A stretch of DNA of 64,000 bases. It comes from Cerioporus squamosus. Its lineage: Eukaryota > Basidiomycota > Agaricomycetes > Polyporales > Polyporaceae. The notes under the pieces were generated by a model. It saw only the letters and a list, made by a program, of their open reading frames with translations, had not been told where the DNA came from and ran no database searches. This document shows, piece after piece, positions 21,401 to 32,269 of the stretch. Position 1 is the first letter of the stretch, and the number at the start of each line of letters is the position of its first letter. Where the stretch lies: the NCBI GenBank assembly GCA_022592435.1, contig JABYQS010000153.1, positions 27,163 through 91,162 of the forward strand, read 5' to 3'. A program made the position numbers and the translations under genes.

Positions 21401-23555
21401 ACGTATCAATAAAATAATCCGCGGGTACCTATGGGATGATCGACACAACACCCCAGTCGGTATGAAGCATGTCTGCCTCCCTGTTGAGTTGGGAGGTCTT
21501 GGGATGCTAGACCTGGTAACCAGAAGCGAGGCGATTGATATAATGTGGCTGAAGTCCTACCTGGATTTCAGCGACGAGCGTCTGCTGTGGGCCTTCCTGG
21601 CCGATGACCTACTTGCTACCTACGTCACTAAAGACTGTAGGCCAAGACTGGCTAGCCTTCGCATGAACCCATTCCTCCAATGCTGGAACCCAAGAGCGAG
21701 AGGCCTGCCTGCTGAGCTGCAAGGCATGATGAAAGTGGCACGGAAGTATGGGCTCAGACTGGAGGGACTGGCTCTCTCTAAGGAGATCCAAAAGTCAATG
21801 CCAATGTGGGATCATATATATGCCGATCACATCCAACTCGGCCGCCTATCGGTACCATCCAAACTGCTGCAGTGCCTCCAATTCCAGCATAAAATCATGA
21901 CAGTTCGGGATTTCATGCGCCTGTCGGAGGTACTCAAAGATACTGCACACCAGCCAAATGCGAGATGCAAGTGTTCAGGATGCGCGAATGCAAAGTTAAG
22001 TACTGGCTGCGCAAACCCCCACCTCTGCGCCACAAGAGCAAAGGAGATACTTTGCACCCTGCCAGATAAGTGGAATCCTGAGAGGAGGCAGCCCGAGGAC
22101 TACGAAAACGAGGTGATGAACGATCTCGAAAAGGCAGTGCAGGGCAAGGAACTCACCCTCTTCGATCGGCGAGTAACGGTCTATGGTGATCTAGGACAGG
22201 CTTTCCGAATCTTCACAGGGCCGGAACCAGTATTCAATGGTGCAATCCCTATGGACATTGAAGAGGATGAGACGGATCTGATTATGGCAACGGATGGATC
22301 CTGCTTCGATAATGGTGCAAAGAATGCACGAGCAGGGGCTGGCATTTTTGTAAAAGAGAACTCAAGACTGAACCGAAGTCTCCGTCTCCCTAGGTGGCTG
22401 GATCAGACAAATCAAACTGGCGAGATAGTTGCAACGCTCACAGCAGTAGCAATAGCCGATAGGCATGCCAGAGTTACGCAAGTAACGGACTCCAGGACAA
22501 CAATGGATGCACTATCAAAGTGGCGTCAAAAGCACGAGGACATAGGCTATATCCTCCAGAAAAATGCAGATCTGACTCGGACAACGGTTGCAAGGCTTCG
22601 GATGCGGCAAGCCCACACACTATTCCGGTGGGTGAGAGGGCACAGTGGGCATGCAGGTAACGAGGCCGCTGATAAGCTAGCTGCGGCAGGGGCAGAGAAG
22701 CCCACAGAAGACCAACTGGACCTTGCAATTGCAACCCCTTTCAATCTGACTGGAGCAAAGCTGCAAGCAATGACGCAGAAACTTGCCTACCGAGCCATCC
22801 GTGCGCGACAAGACAGAAAAATTGAACCCAGACCCAAAGCAGTGGAGAATATGGATCGAATCTCAAGCGGGATCCAGGCGGCCTTCGGAATGCAATTGCA
22901 CGAAGCGACAATCTGGAAATCCTTCCGATCAAAACATGTCTCGAGGCAAGCCTCGCAATTCCTCTGGATGGCAGTTCATGATGGGTACATGCTTGGAAAT
23001 CACTGGCTTCGCCCTAAAATGTCTGAAGAACTACAGGGTCGAGCCACATGCTCTATTTGTGGCGAATGCGAGACAATGACCCATATTATCCTGGAATGCA
23101 AGGCACGGGGTCAGGAACTCATCTGGAAGCTATTAAAACAAACATGGTCTCATACCGGAGCCGAATGGAAAAATCCAACATGGGGTACAGCCTTCGGAGC
23201 TGCTTGTGCAGTCTTTAGGACTAGTAATGGCGCGAGGAGAACGGCTCTAGAGAACTTATGGTGCATATTATGCACAGAAGCATTGCACCTGATCTGGAAG
23301 CTTCGATGCGAGCGGGTCATCCGGAATGAAGGAGCAGATTTTACTGAAATTGAAATTGTCAACCGGTACTACTCAACGCTGAATTCTAGACTGAACCTCG
23401 ATAGACGTACCGCAGTAATCGCACGAGGTAGCAAGACTTTAAAGCCGCAGGACGTAGTCTGCATGTGGACGCCAGTCATTGAGAACGGGAGCGATCTACC
23501 GCCAAAATGGGTAAGCGATAGCGGGGTTTTAGTGGGTATAAAACGCGGAAGATGA
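18429..23555 (+). CDS. Retroelement ORF2: endonuclease, reverse transcriptase, RNase H
   Basis: The frame is open for over 1,700 codons apart from one TAA at 18450. The ATG at 18429 sits in an ideal context (gaccATGg) and is in frame; without it no ATG precedes the endonuclease. Domains: an endonuclease/exonuclease/phosphatase fold with SLNINGFG, QETHL, AGDFNN, SRLDRIY and TDHSL. The reverse transcriptase has GTAPGTDGIPFELW, RIVNYRPITLLNTDYK, QAGFVPGRKI, ALDQEKAYD, RGVRQGDPLSCLLFD and the catalytic FADD near 20945. RNase H (about 22260-22680) has ATDGS, the TGE glutamate, TDSRTT and GHSGHAGNEAADKLA. The C-terminal finger is CSICGECETMTHIILEC. All catalytic residues are present. The protein would nick the target and copy the RNA. 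Confidence 0.93.
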
Positions 23556-23590
23556 GGGAGAACGATGCACTAGTGCATTGTTCTCCCTCA
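23553..23590 (+). repeat. 38-nt palindrome beginning at the ORF2 stop codon
   Basis: The left arm tgagggagaacgatgcact pairs with agtgcattgttctccctca without a spacer; the only non-Watson-Crick position becomes a G-U pair in RNA. The ORF2 TGA is the first three bases. It is probably an RNA stem at the start of the 3' untranslated region, possibly a recognition or termination structure. Confidence 0.8.
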
Positions 23591-23811
23591 TTTTCTGAGT
23601 TTCGAGTCCCACACTATGTGCGTAATGGCATTTCCTCGCGGTGATGGTATAGGCAGTATTTATTGAGTCACGTCCGGGGTCTACAGCCCTCGGACGAGTC
23701 GCCTAACGCGTCCGGTTGGTTCACCAACCACGAATTGCACGACAAGCCCCACTGGGGACCAATGCGGTTCAGGACATGATGCGTTCCACCAAAAAAAAAA
23801 AAAAAAAAAAA
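23556..23811 (+). other. Retroelement 3' untranslated region and A tail
   Basis: 235 bases of probably structured RNA end in 21 A residues (23791-23811). Besides the palindrome there is a stem gtccg...cggac (23672-23695) and a tight hairpin ggttgg-ttca-ccaacc (23714-23729). Such structures commonly serve reverse-transcriptase recognition in LINEs; that role is inferred here. Confidence 0.65.
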
Positions 23812-23824
23812 CATGATCTCGACG
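23810..23824 (+). repeat. Right target-site duplication of the retroelement
   Basis: aacatgatctcgacg, identical to 6326-6340. Host sequence resumes at 23825. Confidence 0.9.
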
Positions 23825-24143
23825 GCTGGCGCCTATCTAATCTCCCAGCCTCAGCCGCTCAACGCTTATCATAGACTGCCGAGTCTACAACTCGCGACAT
23901 CCGTTCACGAGAGTACACGAGGGACCTGTAGATAGTAGGAGTCTCATGACACATGGTTCGCTCCAACCACATGAATTTTTGCAGATTATTAGACAGAGGT
24001 TACAAATACCATCAAATCCAACTACAAGACAATCGTTCGAACCGCCTATAACCCGGACCAAGAGAGCGTCATGACCGACGCGGGTGTGCGATATGGGGAG
24101 GCTGGGGATATGAGGGAGATGTCGGGATGTATGAACCGTCCGC

Positions 24144-24577
24144 TCAGAGGCTGACGGGGACACAGCCAATGCTGATGAGGCCACCTACACATCGAGTCAG
24201 TGATCAGGGTTTGTCTCTAACACAGCCGCACGTACCGACGCTGTTGTTCTCGCAGCAGACGGTGTTTGCGTCGCTGCAGTAGATGTTCAGAAACCGTCTC
24301 AATGCCGCGGCGAGTACGACACTTACCAAGAGCCACCAGAGCCAACGCCGATAACGGTGATGGGCGAGCAGGTGAGGCCGACCAGGACATCGACGCCCTG
24401 GACGACGACGCCGAGAAGACCCAACAGAGCGGAGGTCGCGGGGTCGCTGGCCTCCTTCACGCTGTTGCAGCACTGGATGGGGCCAGTGCTGCAGCTGCCG
24501 CTGTCGCGAGCGACGGGGGTGGCGACCGCAAGGACAGAGAAGACCGCGGTGGTGTAGACAGCGAGCTTGGCGAACAT
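24144..24577 (-). CDS. Class I hydrophobin
   Basis: A secreted amphipathic cell-wall protein of aerial hyphae. Three exons (24327-24577, 24236-24273, 24144-24184) join to 109 residues. Residues 1 to about 19 (MFAKLAVYTTAVFSVLAVA) form a signal peptide. All eight cysteines appear in class I order: CSTGPIQCCNSV, LTCSPITVIG, then GSCDANTVCCENNSVG and LISIGCVPVSL at the C-terminus. Intron positions on either side of the CDANTVCCENN exon are those commonly seen in basidiomycete hydrophobins. Length and spacing are normal. An upstream in-frame ATG at 24637 was rejected because it would bury the signal peptide. The retroelement lies 320 bp beyond its stop codon. Confidence 0.93.
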
Positions 24578-26352
24578 CGTGGATGAGATGATGATGTTAA
24601 GGAGGGGAAGGTTTGGGGTGTGGTTTTGCGAGAGCACGAAAGAAGCTGAAAGGACAGTGTGTAGCGGGATTCGCTGAGGAAAATGGGTGGAACGCAGAGG
24701 GTTTTATAGAGGTCCTGGAGGATGAGACGGACCAGACCGACCTCGGTCGCGGCGGCCTCGTGTCCCTCCTACCCTGAAAAACTTAGCAAACAACGGAGAG
24801 AACAAGGTTCATCACGGTCCGCTCGTATTGGATGACTGTCTGGGGGCGTCCCCAGCGCATCAGCCGAGCACTCTCGCGGAGCGCACAACCCCGATGCGAT
24901 GTCTGGCGCGACCACGGCTGCAGTGTAATGAATGTACATTACGGCAGATATCTCCGCAAGCAACGTCAAGAAGCACTAGATTGGTTCCAAGGGAATTGAC
25001 GAAAACTGACATTGAGCGGCCCTTCTATCACTGCGCGAATGGAAGCCCGCCCAAACCGCATGATGAACTCTTCGTATGTTCGCTGAAACCGGCTCGTAAG
25101 CAAAAGGATGAACGGAGCAAGGTAGAACCCGGCACTTACACCGAGGCACCCGAATACCGTTGAGCAACATGCAGAGAGCCTTCGTCTTGCATGGCGCGTG
25201 AGTACGAAGACTCAGACGTCGAGCCTGAGAGCCAGTCAAACGCGACCCTATATTTCGGCCGAGGAGGAGGGGACGGCGACAATACCGCAGCCGGGCCAGA
25301 GCGAGCGCGTCAGACGAGGCGTAGATTTTCAGGTTTGTGTTGGCGGATGTATCCGCGCCGTGGACTTTCCGAAAAGCATGGTTCCACCAGTAGATTAGAC
25401 CCGTTGCTTGCCCGTTGCTGAGACTTTTCGAAGCAGATGATCGCCGAAAGGATGGCGTTAGAGGAGAAGCCCGCGTTCAGTCAGCCCTCAGGCCTCGCCA
25501 GAGCCGGATCTGACCGTCCACGACACCGTGTCACCTGTTATGACAGGGTCAGTTGGATTCGTCAGTTATTAAATATTCGTCACCGCTGTAGCCCGTTCTG
25601 ATCCCTCAGTCCGCCGCGGCGGTAGGTGAGGTGAGGTGCGCGAACTGAGGTTTGCTGTACTGTTACATCTGGGACGGGGTGGATAGAAGGCTTCGGTTTT
25701 TAGTTGTCATCTGCCAACTGTCAGAACGTACTAGTACATGTCCGCATCCAATGCAATCATCAGAAGGTAGTTGGTTAAAGGGTGATTGACCAGGGTCTGG
25801 CCAACAGTATGTCTCGGTCGTAAGTGAGGCATGGGCGGGAATTGGGCGGGTCCATCGCGAGCGCAGCGAGCTCCCTATGGATCCGGCGGTCCAGTCCGGC
25901 AATGGTGACGAGTGGATGCTTTGTCAGGTCAAGAAACAGTGCAAAGTCAAGGCTGGGTTAGCCGCAAGGACCATCGCGTACCAGGAGAAGTACGAGAGGC
26001 AGGTCATGGTGGTAGTAGCGGTTCGAAGTTGGCGGAGCGCTAGCGCGCGCCTGCGAGCGCGCCCTCTGGAGTCTGCGTGTTCGCCGACGACGACCACGAC
26101 GTCGATCTCCACTCTCGAGGCTTGCTTGACTGGGGACCTCTTGGACCTCTCAGATCCTCGGGCTGTTCGCTAGTTTTCCCCATACGGCCTCTTTTTGCTC
26201 GCAGTTCGCCTGCTCATGCTTTGTGGCACGTCTTCTGCCTAAATAAACAACGCTTTGTCTGGAAAGTCGCCAACAGGCAGCGGACATAAGCTCGTACGAT
26301 CGCGAGGACTCAAGGAGTATCTGCGGACTACCTCAATAATACGCTCACTGAC
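24578..26352. other. Intergenic region, no gene recognised
   Basis: 1.8 kb between the divergent hydrophobin and RCE1 genes, so it should hold both promoters. Short frames such as 25191-25421 have no recognisable motif or intron pattern. The stretch tttataga at about 24701-24708 on the hydrophobin side may be a core promoter feature. Confidence 0.5.
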
Positions 26353-27962
26353 ATGCCACTCGTCTTTGCCAACCCGCCGATATCGCTCTCGACAGCTCAC
26401 CTGTTTGCTGCCTTCTTCACCTTTTCCTACGTGGGCTCTCTCTACCTCTCGAGGAGCGCACGACTGTCATTCTCGAAGGGCGCGTCTCATACTGTCCGTG
26501 ATGGAGAAGAGAGGGAGAGGAACAGCGACGAACGGTGGAGGAACGACCCCGATGTCATTCGCGCGAGGCTGTTCGCGGCAAGTGCGAGCACGCTTTTCAG
26601 CGTGTATGCGGTGTATTGGTTGGTCCAGCGTACCACTCCGGAGTATGAGGTATGTATCCCCGTGTATGTTGGATGAAGTCGTTTGTACGCTACGAGCATG
26701 AACTATTCGCGCTGCCTCGCATCGGGGTCACGACGAGAATTGCGGAAGAGGAAGTCCCCAGACGGCGCGACGTCCATTTGTACTGTTTGCCCTTCCCACC
26801 TCCCGTCCCCGCTCATGGGGGTGTACCGCAGCCTTCGGCTCCCTCAGCAAGGTCTCCCTCGTATGAGAATTAGACGGTACCTCGCCGAATGAAGGGTACA
26901 CAAAGAGATGCGTCTTCGAATGACTTGCAGTCGTGACATACCGCCGTCCCTCTCGTCAACGCGAATCCAGGGTCATAATCAGCTCACATATTCGCTTTAG
27001 AGCATTGTGAAACCGTGGACGGCTGTCCAGTCGTCGTTGGCGCGCCTCGGAGTCACCCTAGACTTCGCCAGGAATAACCCCTTCTACATCGTCCTCCCTT
27101 GCCTTGTCGCCCCTGTGCTATATCTAGGTCCGCTCTATGCAGACTACCTATCTGAGGCACTGCCCTTTCAACGGCATTGGAGCTTCCGTTCCAGTGTACT
27201 TCCCATGTTCTCAACGTGGGTTGGCCGCAGGAACTACATCGTCGTACGTGGTATCTGTCATCGCCCGTTGACCTCATCCCTGACGATGCACGTCTGGGAC
27301 GCCAGGGCCCGATCACAGAGGAGATAGTTTTCCGCGCATGCATGCTATCTGTCTATCATATGGCTGGAGCATCGCGGAAGAAGATGATCTTCCTCTCCCC
27401 GCTTTGGTTTGGTATCGGTAAGTCTGCCGGGTGCAATGAAACTTAAATACTCTAACTCGCCGCACCCCAGCTCATCTACACCACGCATGGGACACGTATA
27501 ACCGGTATGGACGCACTGGCTCCGCCTTGCGTATCGCAGCGATGCAGACTGGTAAGTGCACACTCCCCACATAGCCGCGTCTGGACCAGCAGCTGAAGTC
27601 TCGATAGTGTTCCAGCTTGCCTACACGAGCCTCTTCGGCTTCCACTGCGCGTTCCTCTTCCTCCGGACAGGCTCGCTCGTTCCCCCGATCGTCTCGCACA
27701 TCTTCTGCAATGTCATGGGCTTCCCACAGTACGGCCTGCACGTCAGGATGTTCCCGAAACGCCGACTCGGTAGGTCTCCCCGATATCTCATACATCCCAT
27801 CTCCGCTGACGGCGATCTGTCCATCGCTCACAACGACACGCCACAGCGATCCAGCTCGCGTACCTGCTCGGGATCGCAGGCTACGTCTATACCATGCAGT
27901 GGTGGACACAAGCGGACGACAGCCTCTTCTGGCCCGCTCCAGGGCAGCCTGCACGATATTGA
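26353..27962 (+). CDS. rce1: CAAX prenyl protease 2 (RCE1)
   Basis: An integral endoplasmic-reticulum membrane protease that removes the last three residues from prenylated CAAX proteins such as Ras. Exon 1 (from [16 protein letters not shown]) ends at the donor after TTPEYE near 26649. The next recognised exon begins at about 27001 ([20 protein letters not shown]). The catalytic motifs are present: [14 protein letters not shown] (the EExxxR glutamates), FGIAHLHHAW, and [11 protein letters not shown] with the third conserved histidine. Hydrophobic segments such as [19 protein letters not shown] and [10 protein letters not shown] fit a multi-spanning protein. The stop at 27960-27962 follows PAPGQPARY. 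At least five introns are needed. The first intron (about 350 nt) is long for this window and may hide a small exon. Confidence 0.88.
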
Positions 27963-28972
27963 TGCCCGAGATGGGAACTGTGTCTTCCACTCTTGTGCAT
28001 TGGATTGCCGGACGCTCGATCTCGACTTCAGAACGGAGTTCCGGGTCGGCCTGGCGGGTATACACAAGCGTCGTCATGATCATGTGTATAGACCATGGAC
28101 CGACTCCCGAGCCCAATACACACACACTGCCATCCAGATTCCAGTTGCCCCCCGCGAGTCCATCTCGCGCGTCCGCGCATCGCAAAACCCAAGTACCCCA
28201 GAAGCCCGTTCTCGACGTTCGCGCAGAGCCACAAGTCCTCACGAGCAGCGATCAGGCTTAGGTCTTATCGACATGAGGCTTTCGCATGTCGCGCAGCTCA
28301 GCGCATCGCCGTGGTGGCATACGCGTCTCTTGCCAAACCCGTCTATATCTGCCGCAGGTGGCAGGACAAAGCGGCGTTTGTGCCCGGGCGTCTAGGAACG
28401 TCCCGTGTTCCTGGTCGCCTCGCCTCGCTCATATAAACCTGCAGCATCTCATCTTCCCCGCGCGCCCGGCTGTCTCCCCTTCGTGGTGTGCTACGTCTTT
28501 CTGTGCTCGTGCGATCACCACCTCGAGCCGTCACCTGCACCTGCCCGTCCGCGCCGCAACCACCACGGAACCACCAGCGCGAGTGGCACAGCACGCTTTG
28601 ACAACCAGCTCTTTGATCTGCGGCTTTGGCAATGGCGTCCTTTCCGAGGTGGTTTGACAAAGCGAAGGCCACCGGTGCAAGGCTTATAAGCTGCGACGCC
28701 GAGGACGCGAGCCGACCTCAGCGGCGGCGCAAGCGCGACTCCGACTACGCCGACATCCCGCCCTTTCTTCTCCCCCTTTCCATCCGAGTCCGGCTCGACA
28801 AAGACAAAGGCAAAGACAGCCGGAAAGCCCGCTCCCGCAGTGCCCCGTATCACAAAGACAGAGACATCGCTCACGTACGTCTCCCCTTCACCTCGTCACC
28901 ACCACCGCCGCGCCGTTCTTTGTCTCACAGGCTGACCACCGCACGCAGCAGAAACGGCGGACGAAGCTCAAG
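27963..28972. other. Intergenic region, no gene recognised
   Basis: 1 kb between RCE1 and the next plus-strand gene. An open frame from 28626 (MASFPRWFDKAKATG) has low-complexity basic composition and no partner exons that I can identify. It could be a 5' untranslated region or an upstream exon of the DUF6914-like gene. Confidence 0.4.
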
Positions 28973-29785
28973 ATGCCCACGGTCCTCAAACGCCTCACGG
29001 GCCCGCCGACGTGCCCGATCGTCGTCGCGCAGTACAAGGACGAGTTCCGCGGTGTCGGGCACGAGGCGGACCTCCACTGGGCCCTCGTCGTCATCACCGA
29101 CCGCGCGACGCTCAGCGGGCCGTCCTTCCAGGCGTACGCCCAGAAACGCCGCCTTCGCCGCCCCCGGGCGCGTTCCCATCCTCAGGCCCAGCAGCGTCAT
29201 CATTTATCGGGCTCGGACGAAGGCTCGGACCGAGCGATGCTCGCACACGCGAATGGCGGCGGCGCTGCCTGGTTTGGCAGCGGGACGAACGCGATCCGGT
29301 CCGAGAGTGCTGCGAACCTCCACTCCGCGAAGGAGAAGGGGAAGGAGAACGGAGGCCCAGACGCGAGCGAAGACACCGATGCTCGGGAGTACGAGTACGA
29401 GACGCAGTGGTACACACGGCATGCGCCGGCGTCGCTCTTCGACGTCTCTGCGACCGTGCGCTCGCTGTGCCTCGGTGGCGTGCAGGTCGGCTCGGTGCGC
29501 GCAGCGGACGTAGGGAAGCTGGTGGAGTACCTCGCGAGCCACCCACCCGTTCCCAGCCACAGGGGGTGGTGCTCGCGGGATTACGTGCTGGAGCTGCTGG
29601 AACTGCTGCGGCCGTTCAAGATGCTCCGTCCGGATCTGCAGGGAATCCATCTCCGAGCGGCGGCGGGAGAGCGCAGGGAGGTAGGCGTGGAAGACTTGTT
29701 GCCGGATCTGAAGGAGGTCGGGAGGGCCACGCAGGAGAGCATCTTCCAGGAGGAGTTCAGACCATGCGTGAAGTATGCATCGTGA
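28973..29785 (+). CDS. DUF6914-like protein
   Basis: A single-exon frame of 270 residues starting MPTVLKRLTGPPTCPIVVAQ. The pattern HWALVVITDR near the start, then LFDVSATVRSLCLGGVQVGS, RAADVGKLVEYL and WCSRDYVLELLELL, matches fungal DUF6914 proteins as I recall them (an NlpC-like or unknown small fold). A basic, low-complexity insert at residues 60-140 separates the two halves and makes the protein longer than the usual 150-200 residues. No signal peptide. Activity unknown. Confidence 0.6.
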   Translation: MPTVLKRLTGPPTCPIVVAQYKDEFRGVGHEADLHWALVVITDRATLSGPSFQAYAQKRRLRRPRARSHPQAQQRHHLSGSDEGSDRAMLAHANGGGAAWFGSGTNAIRSESAANLHSAKEKGKENGGPDASEDTDAREYEYETQWYTRHAPASLFDVSATVRSLCLGGVQVGSVRAADVGKLVEYLASHPPVPSHRGWCSRDYVLELLELLRPFKMLRPDLQGIHLRAAAGERREVGVEDLLPDLKEVGRATQESIFQEEFRPCVKYAS

Positions 29786-30090
29786 GGTGCCGGGTTGTGT
29801 GTAGGTTCTGAGTGCAATCTACGACGTGGAGGTTGTAGTAGGTTGGCTGTACGAGTATTGTATCATACTCCGATGGGATAACATGCCTGTCCTTGTTCCT
29901 AGATCGTGTGCAGCATCGAGGCTTTCTCGAGCCCGTCATAAACATTGAGAAGGTAATAACGATACAGCAGAGCAATCAACTTGCAAGTGGCATACTAGAG
30001 CAACATACTAGACGAACAAACACAATGCCGTGTACCATTAGAGTACTAGGGTCTGCTGGTGTCGCAGAGCCGAGATGTGATGGACTGGGT
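29786..30090. other. Intergenic region between convergent genes, no gene recognised
   Basis: 305 bases between two convergent 3' ends, AT-richer than its neighbours. It probably contains both poly(A) signals; several aataaa-like words are imperfect. Confidence 0.4.
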
Positions 30091-31831
30091 TTACCGCGAC
30101 GGAAGGACACAACCCCAAACATTTACCGGGATCTTCGCCCGTCCGAGAGTGAAGCCCTCCAGCTCGCCCACGTACCTGTCCACGCGCTCACGGGCCAGCG
30201 GTGCAGAATCTGTAACGAAGACGATGTTCCAAGTACGCTCGTCCCGAACCCGGCGGTCCAAGTTCGCCCAGATCTTGCGAAGCCCATCCGCAGGGCTGCC
30301 GTGTTCAAGTTCGTCCGCTGTCGTGGCTCGTACCGCATAGACATTCGCGCTATCGGCAAGGACGCCATCGATGCCCGGGTAGTCGGCCACCGACGGGAGC
30401 CAGTAGAAAGTGGTATACGCTCTGCATCGTGCAAGGGCACCGGCTGTGCCGACAAGCAGCAGTTGCGAGGGCTGCATGGCCGACGAATCGCGTCCGTGCA
30501 AAATGATGAGGGGCTGAGAGTCTCTGCATAAGTAAGCGTGCATGCGCTTCTCTAAGTGCCAAGCTGAAGCTGGCCTCGTCAGAGCGTGTGAAGACAGAGC
30601 CTGGAAAAGCTCGAAAGCTTTCTCATTTGCACACGATCGGCGGTGGCGGTTGAAGATCTCGGTGAGGTAGGGGGTAGGGATGTGCGGGATGGAACCACCG
30701 GATCCAACAATCAGGGAAGTACGTGGGTCCCGCGGACGACACGGTAACATGAAGAGAACGGTGGACCCTACACCGTGCGGTGCCCGCTGTATAACGGGAT
30801 ACTTGAATGCGATGGGATTCGCGCAGATATTCGCCGCTGCGGCATGGGCTGCCATGGCATATTCTTCCTCAGCTTGGGCGTGTCCTTCGGGGTATTGACT
30901 GAGGAGGTGGATGATCGTTCGAGTGCAAGGACCCCACTTGCTAATGAAACGATACGCCTGAGTCGTATCAAGCCCCAGCTCCTTCCTACGCGCGCACTAT
31001 GCACAATGAATAAGCATACACCGCCGGAAAGATACTGAATCCAAGCACATACACGGTAGCCCCTATCTCGAGCGGGTGCGGTAAGTCTGAGACGACGATC
31101 CTTCCATAGTTGTATTTGATCCACTCTTTCCATCTGTCAGGTCTCGGCGACGAGGCTTGAATGAGGCGTGCAGCTGCTCCCTGGAAGGCCAGACACGGCT
31201 CGGCGATGTTGTTGTCCGAAACCCGCGAGAGCCCAGTAGTCTTCCGCCATTGTTACATCTTCCTGCCCATCCTTGATTGTCGCGCCCTCGTCGTTGAACA
31301 TGACGTATTCGTCGCGCTACAGCTGGATTGCTGTAGGAAGTCTCCGCTCGAGACGATAGAGTAACAGGTACAGGAGGAAGACGGTCTTGCCTGCGCCCAC
31401 ACTGGCATCAGCATGACCAGCGACTCCCAGAAACAGGTCTACGAACCGATGCCTGGATGACCCGTGACTACCATGGCCTTGACATTCCGCAAATAGCCCG
31501 TCTCCATCGTCTCCCGGAGCCAGACGTACTCAGACCGGATTACGAGGGCGTCCTGAACTGAACGAGCATTTCCGCCGCATGCCTTTACGACCGCCTTCAT
31601 TTCGTGTAGACAAGTATATTGCAACTCAGTTGAGGTCGTGCTGTGGCCGCCATCGGGACCGATGCTATCGTCGTCCTCTTCGGTCTCGATTGATATCCGA
31701 GGCACATCCTCGTCCGGGGAGATGTCTGCCATGGAGATCTTGCCTGAGGACTGATGGGGCCACGGCTTGCCCCATGCTTTTTTCCAGAGATCAATGGCGA
31801 GTGAAGCTCTCAAGAGCGAATAATAAGCCAT
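30091..31831 (-). pseudogene. Crinkler-type P-loop NTPase, disrupted
   Basis: The start MAYYSLLRASLAIDLWKKAW leads to an acidic linker and the helix WLRETMETGYLRNVKAMVV. The Walker A motif GHPGIGKT is made by splicing an intron at about 31384-31440, followed by VFLLYLLLYRLERRLPTA. The C-terminal half has RWKEWIKYNYGR, then EIGATVKELGLDTTQAYRFI, SKWGPCTRTIIHLL and ICANPIAFKYPV. This is the NTPase architecture found in fungal Crinkler-like/RHS-type proteins. Two lesions are visible: an in-frame TAG at 31317-31319, and an extra base in the ccc run near 31222-31224 that shifts the frame between YWALA and SDNNIAEPC. The stop at 30091 follows a normal C-terminal part. The gene is probably inactive in this strain. 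Confidence 0.68.
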
Positions 31832-32269
31832 GGTGAGTGACAGTAAGAACGATGTCGAGTCTGAGTATGAGACCCAGGGCAAAGTCGGACTTAGGCTGCG
31901 AGCAAGCCATGCTCCGGCGCTTGCTTCGCAGCACAGGTTCGGAACTGTTCAGAACCACAAGTTCAGCAGCTTTGTGGCGGACGACAGAGCTTGGCTGTAC
32001 ATCTACCATTTCCACGACAGCTTTTGAGAGGGAAACGGTGACGCCTTTCCAGTGGCACTGGCGAATTCAAGGTGCGCTGCGAAGCGAGCACCGGGGCAAG
32101 GGGCTTGCTTGGAACAACCTATAAGCCTAGTACTAGTGTTATATATTGGCTGGCTCCTGTGTGCTCAACAGCATTCTTCTCAACGCTCTAGCTTCCACTG
32201 TTCCACCCGGAACCGTACCCGCTGACGTTCGTAGATACTGCCTAAGCGTGTTTATCAGGGTAAGCAGGG
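31832..32269. other. Intergenic region, no gene recognised
   Basis: About 440 bases between the NTPase pseudogene and the 3' end of the first MYND gene. Only short unrelated frames. Confidence 0.45.

Larger units (their letters stand above)
6341..23809 (+). mobile_element. Giant non-LTR (LINE, Tad-like) retrotransposon, about 17.5 kb
   Basis: The limits are set by a perfect 15-bp direct repeat on both sides and a pure A tract at 23791-23811. Inside are ORF A (7261-7857), ORF B (9010-9741), zinc-knuckle ORF1 (10497-13855), a 4.6-kb middle block and ORF2 (18429-23555) with apurinic-type endonuclease, reverse transcriptase, RNase H and a C-terminal CCHC-like finger. This domain order matches fungal Tad-group LINEs, which are normally about 6-8 kb. 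The uninterrupted ORF2 core, the clean tail and the exact duplication point to a young insertion. The extra length is either native (upstream ORFs and a carried block) or comes from later nested insertion into the middle block. Transcription of the element diverges from kel3. Confidence 0.88.

Noticed and set aside
25191..25421. Short acidic frame MAREYEDSDVEPESQS upstream of RCE1
   Set aside because: It has no splice partners and no homology I recognise, and overlapping frames on both strands look equally open.
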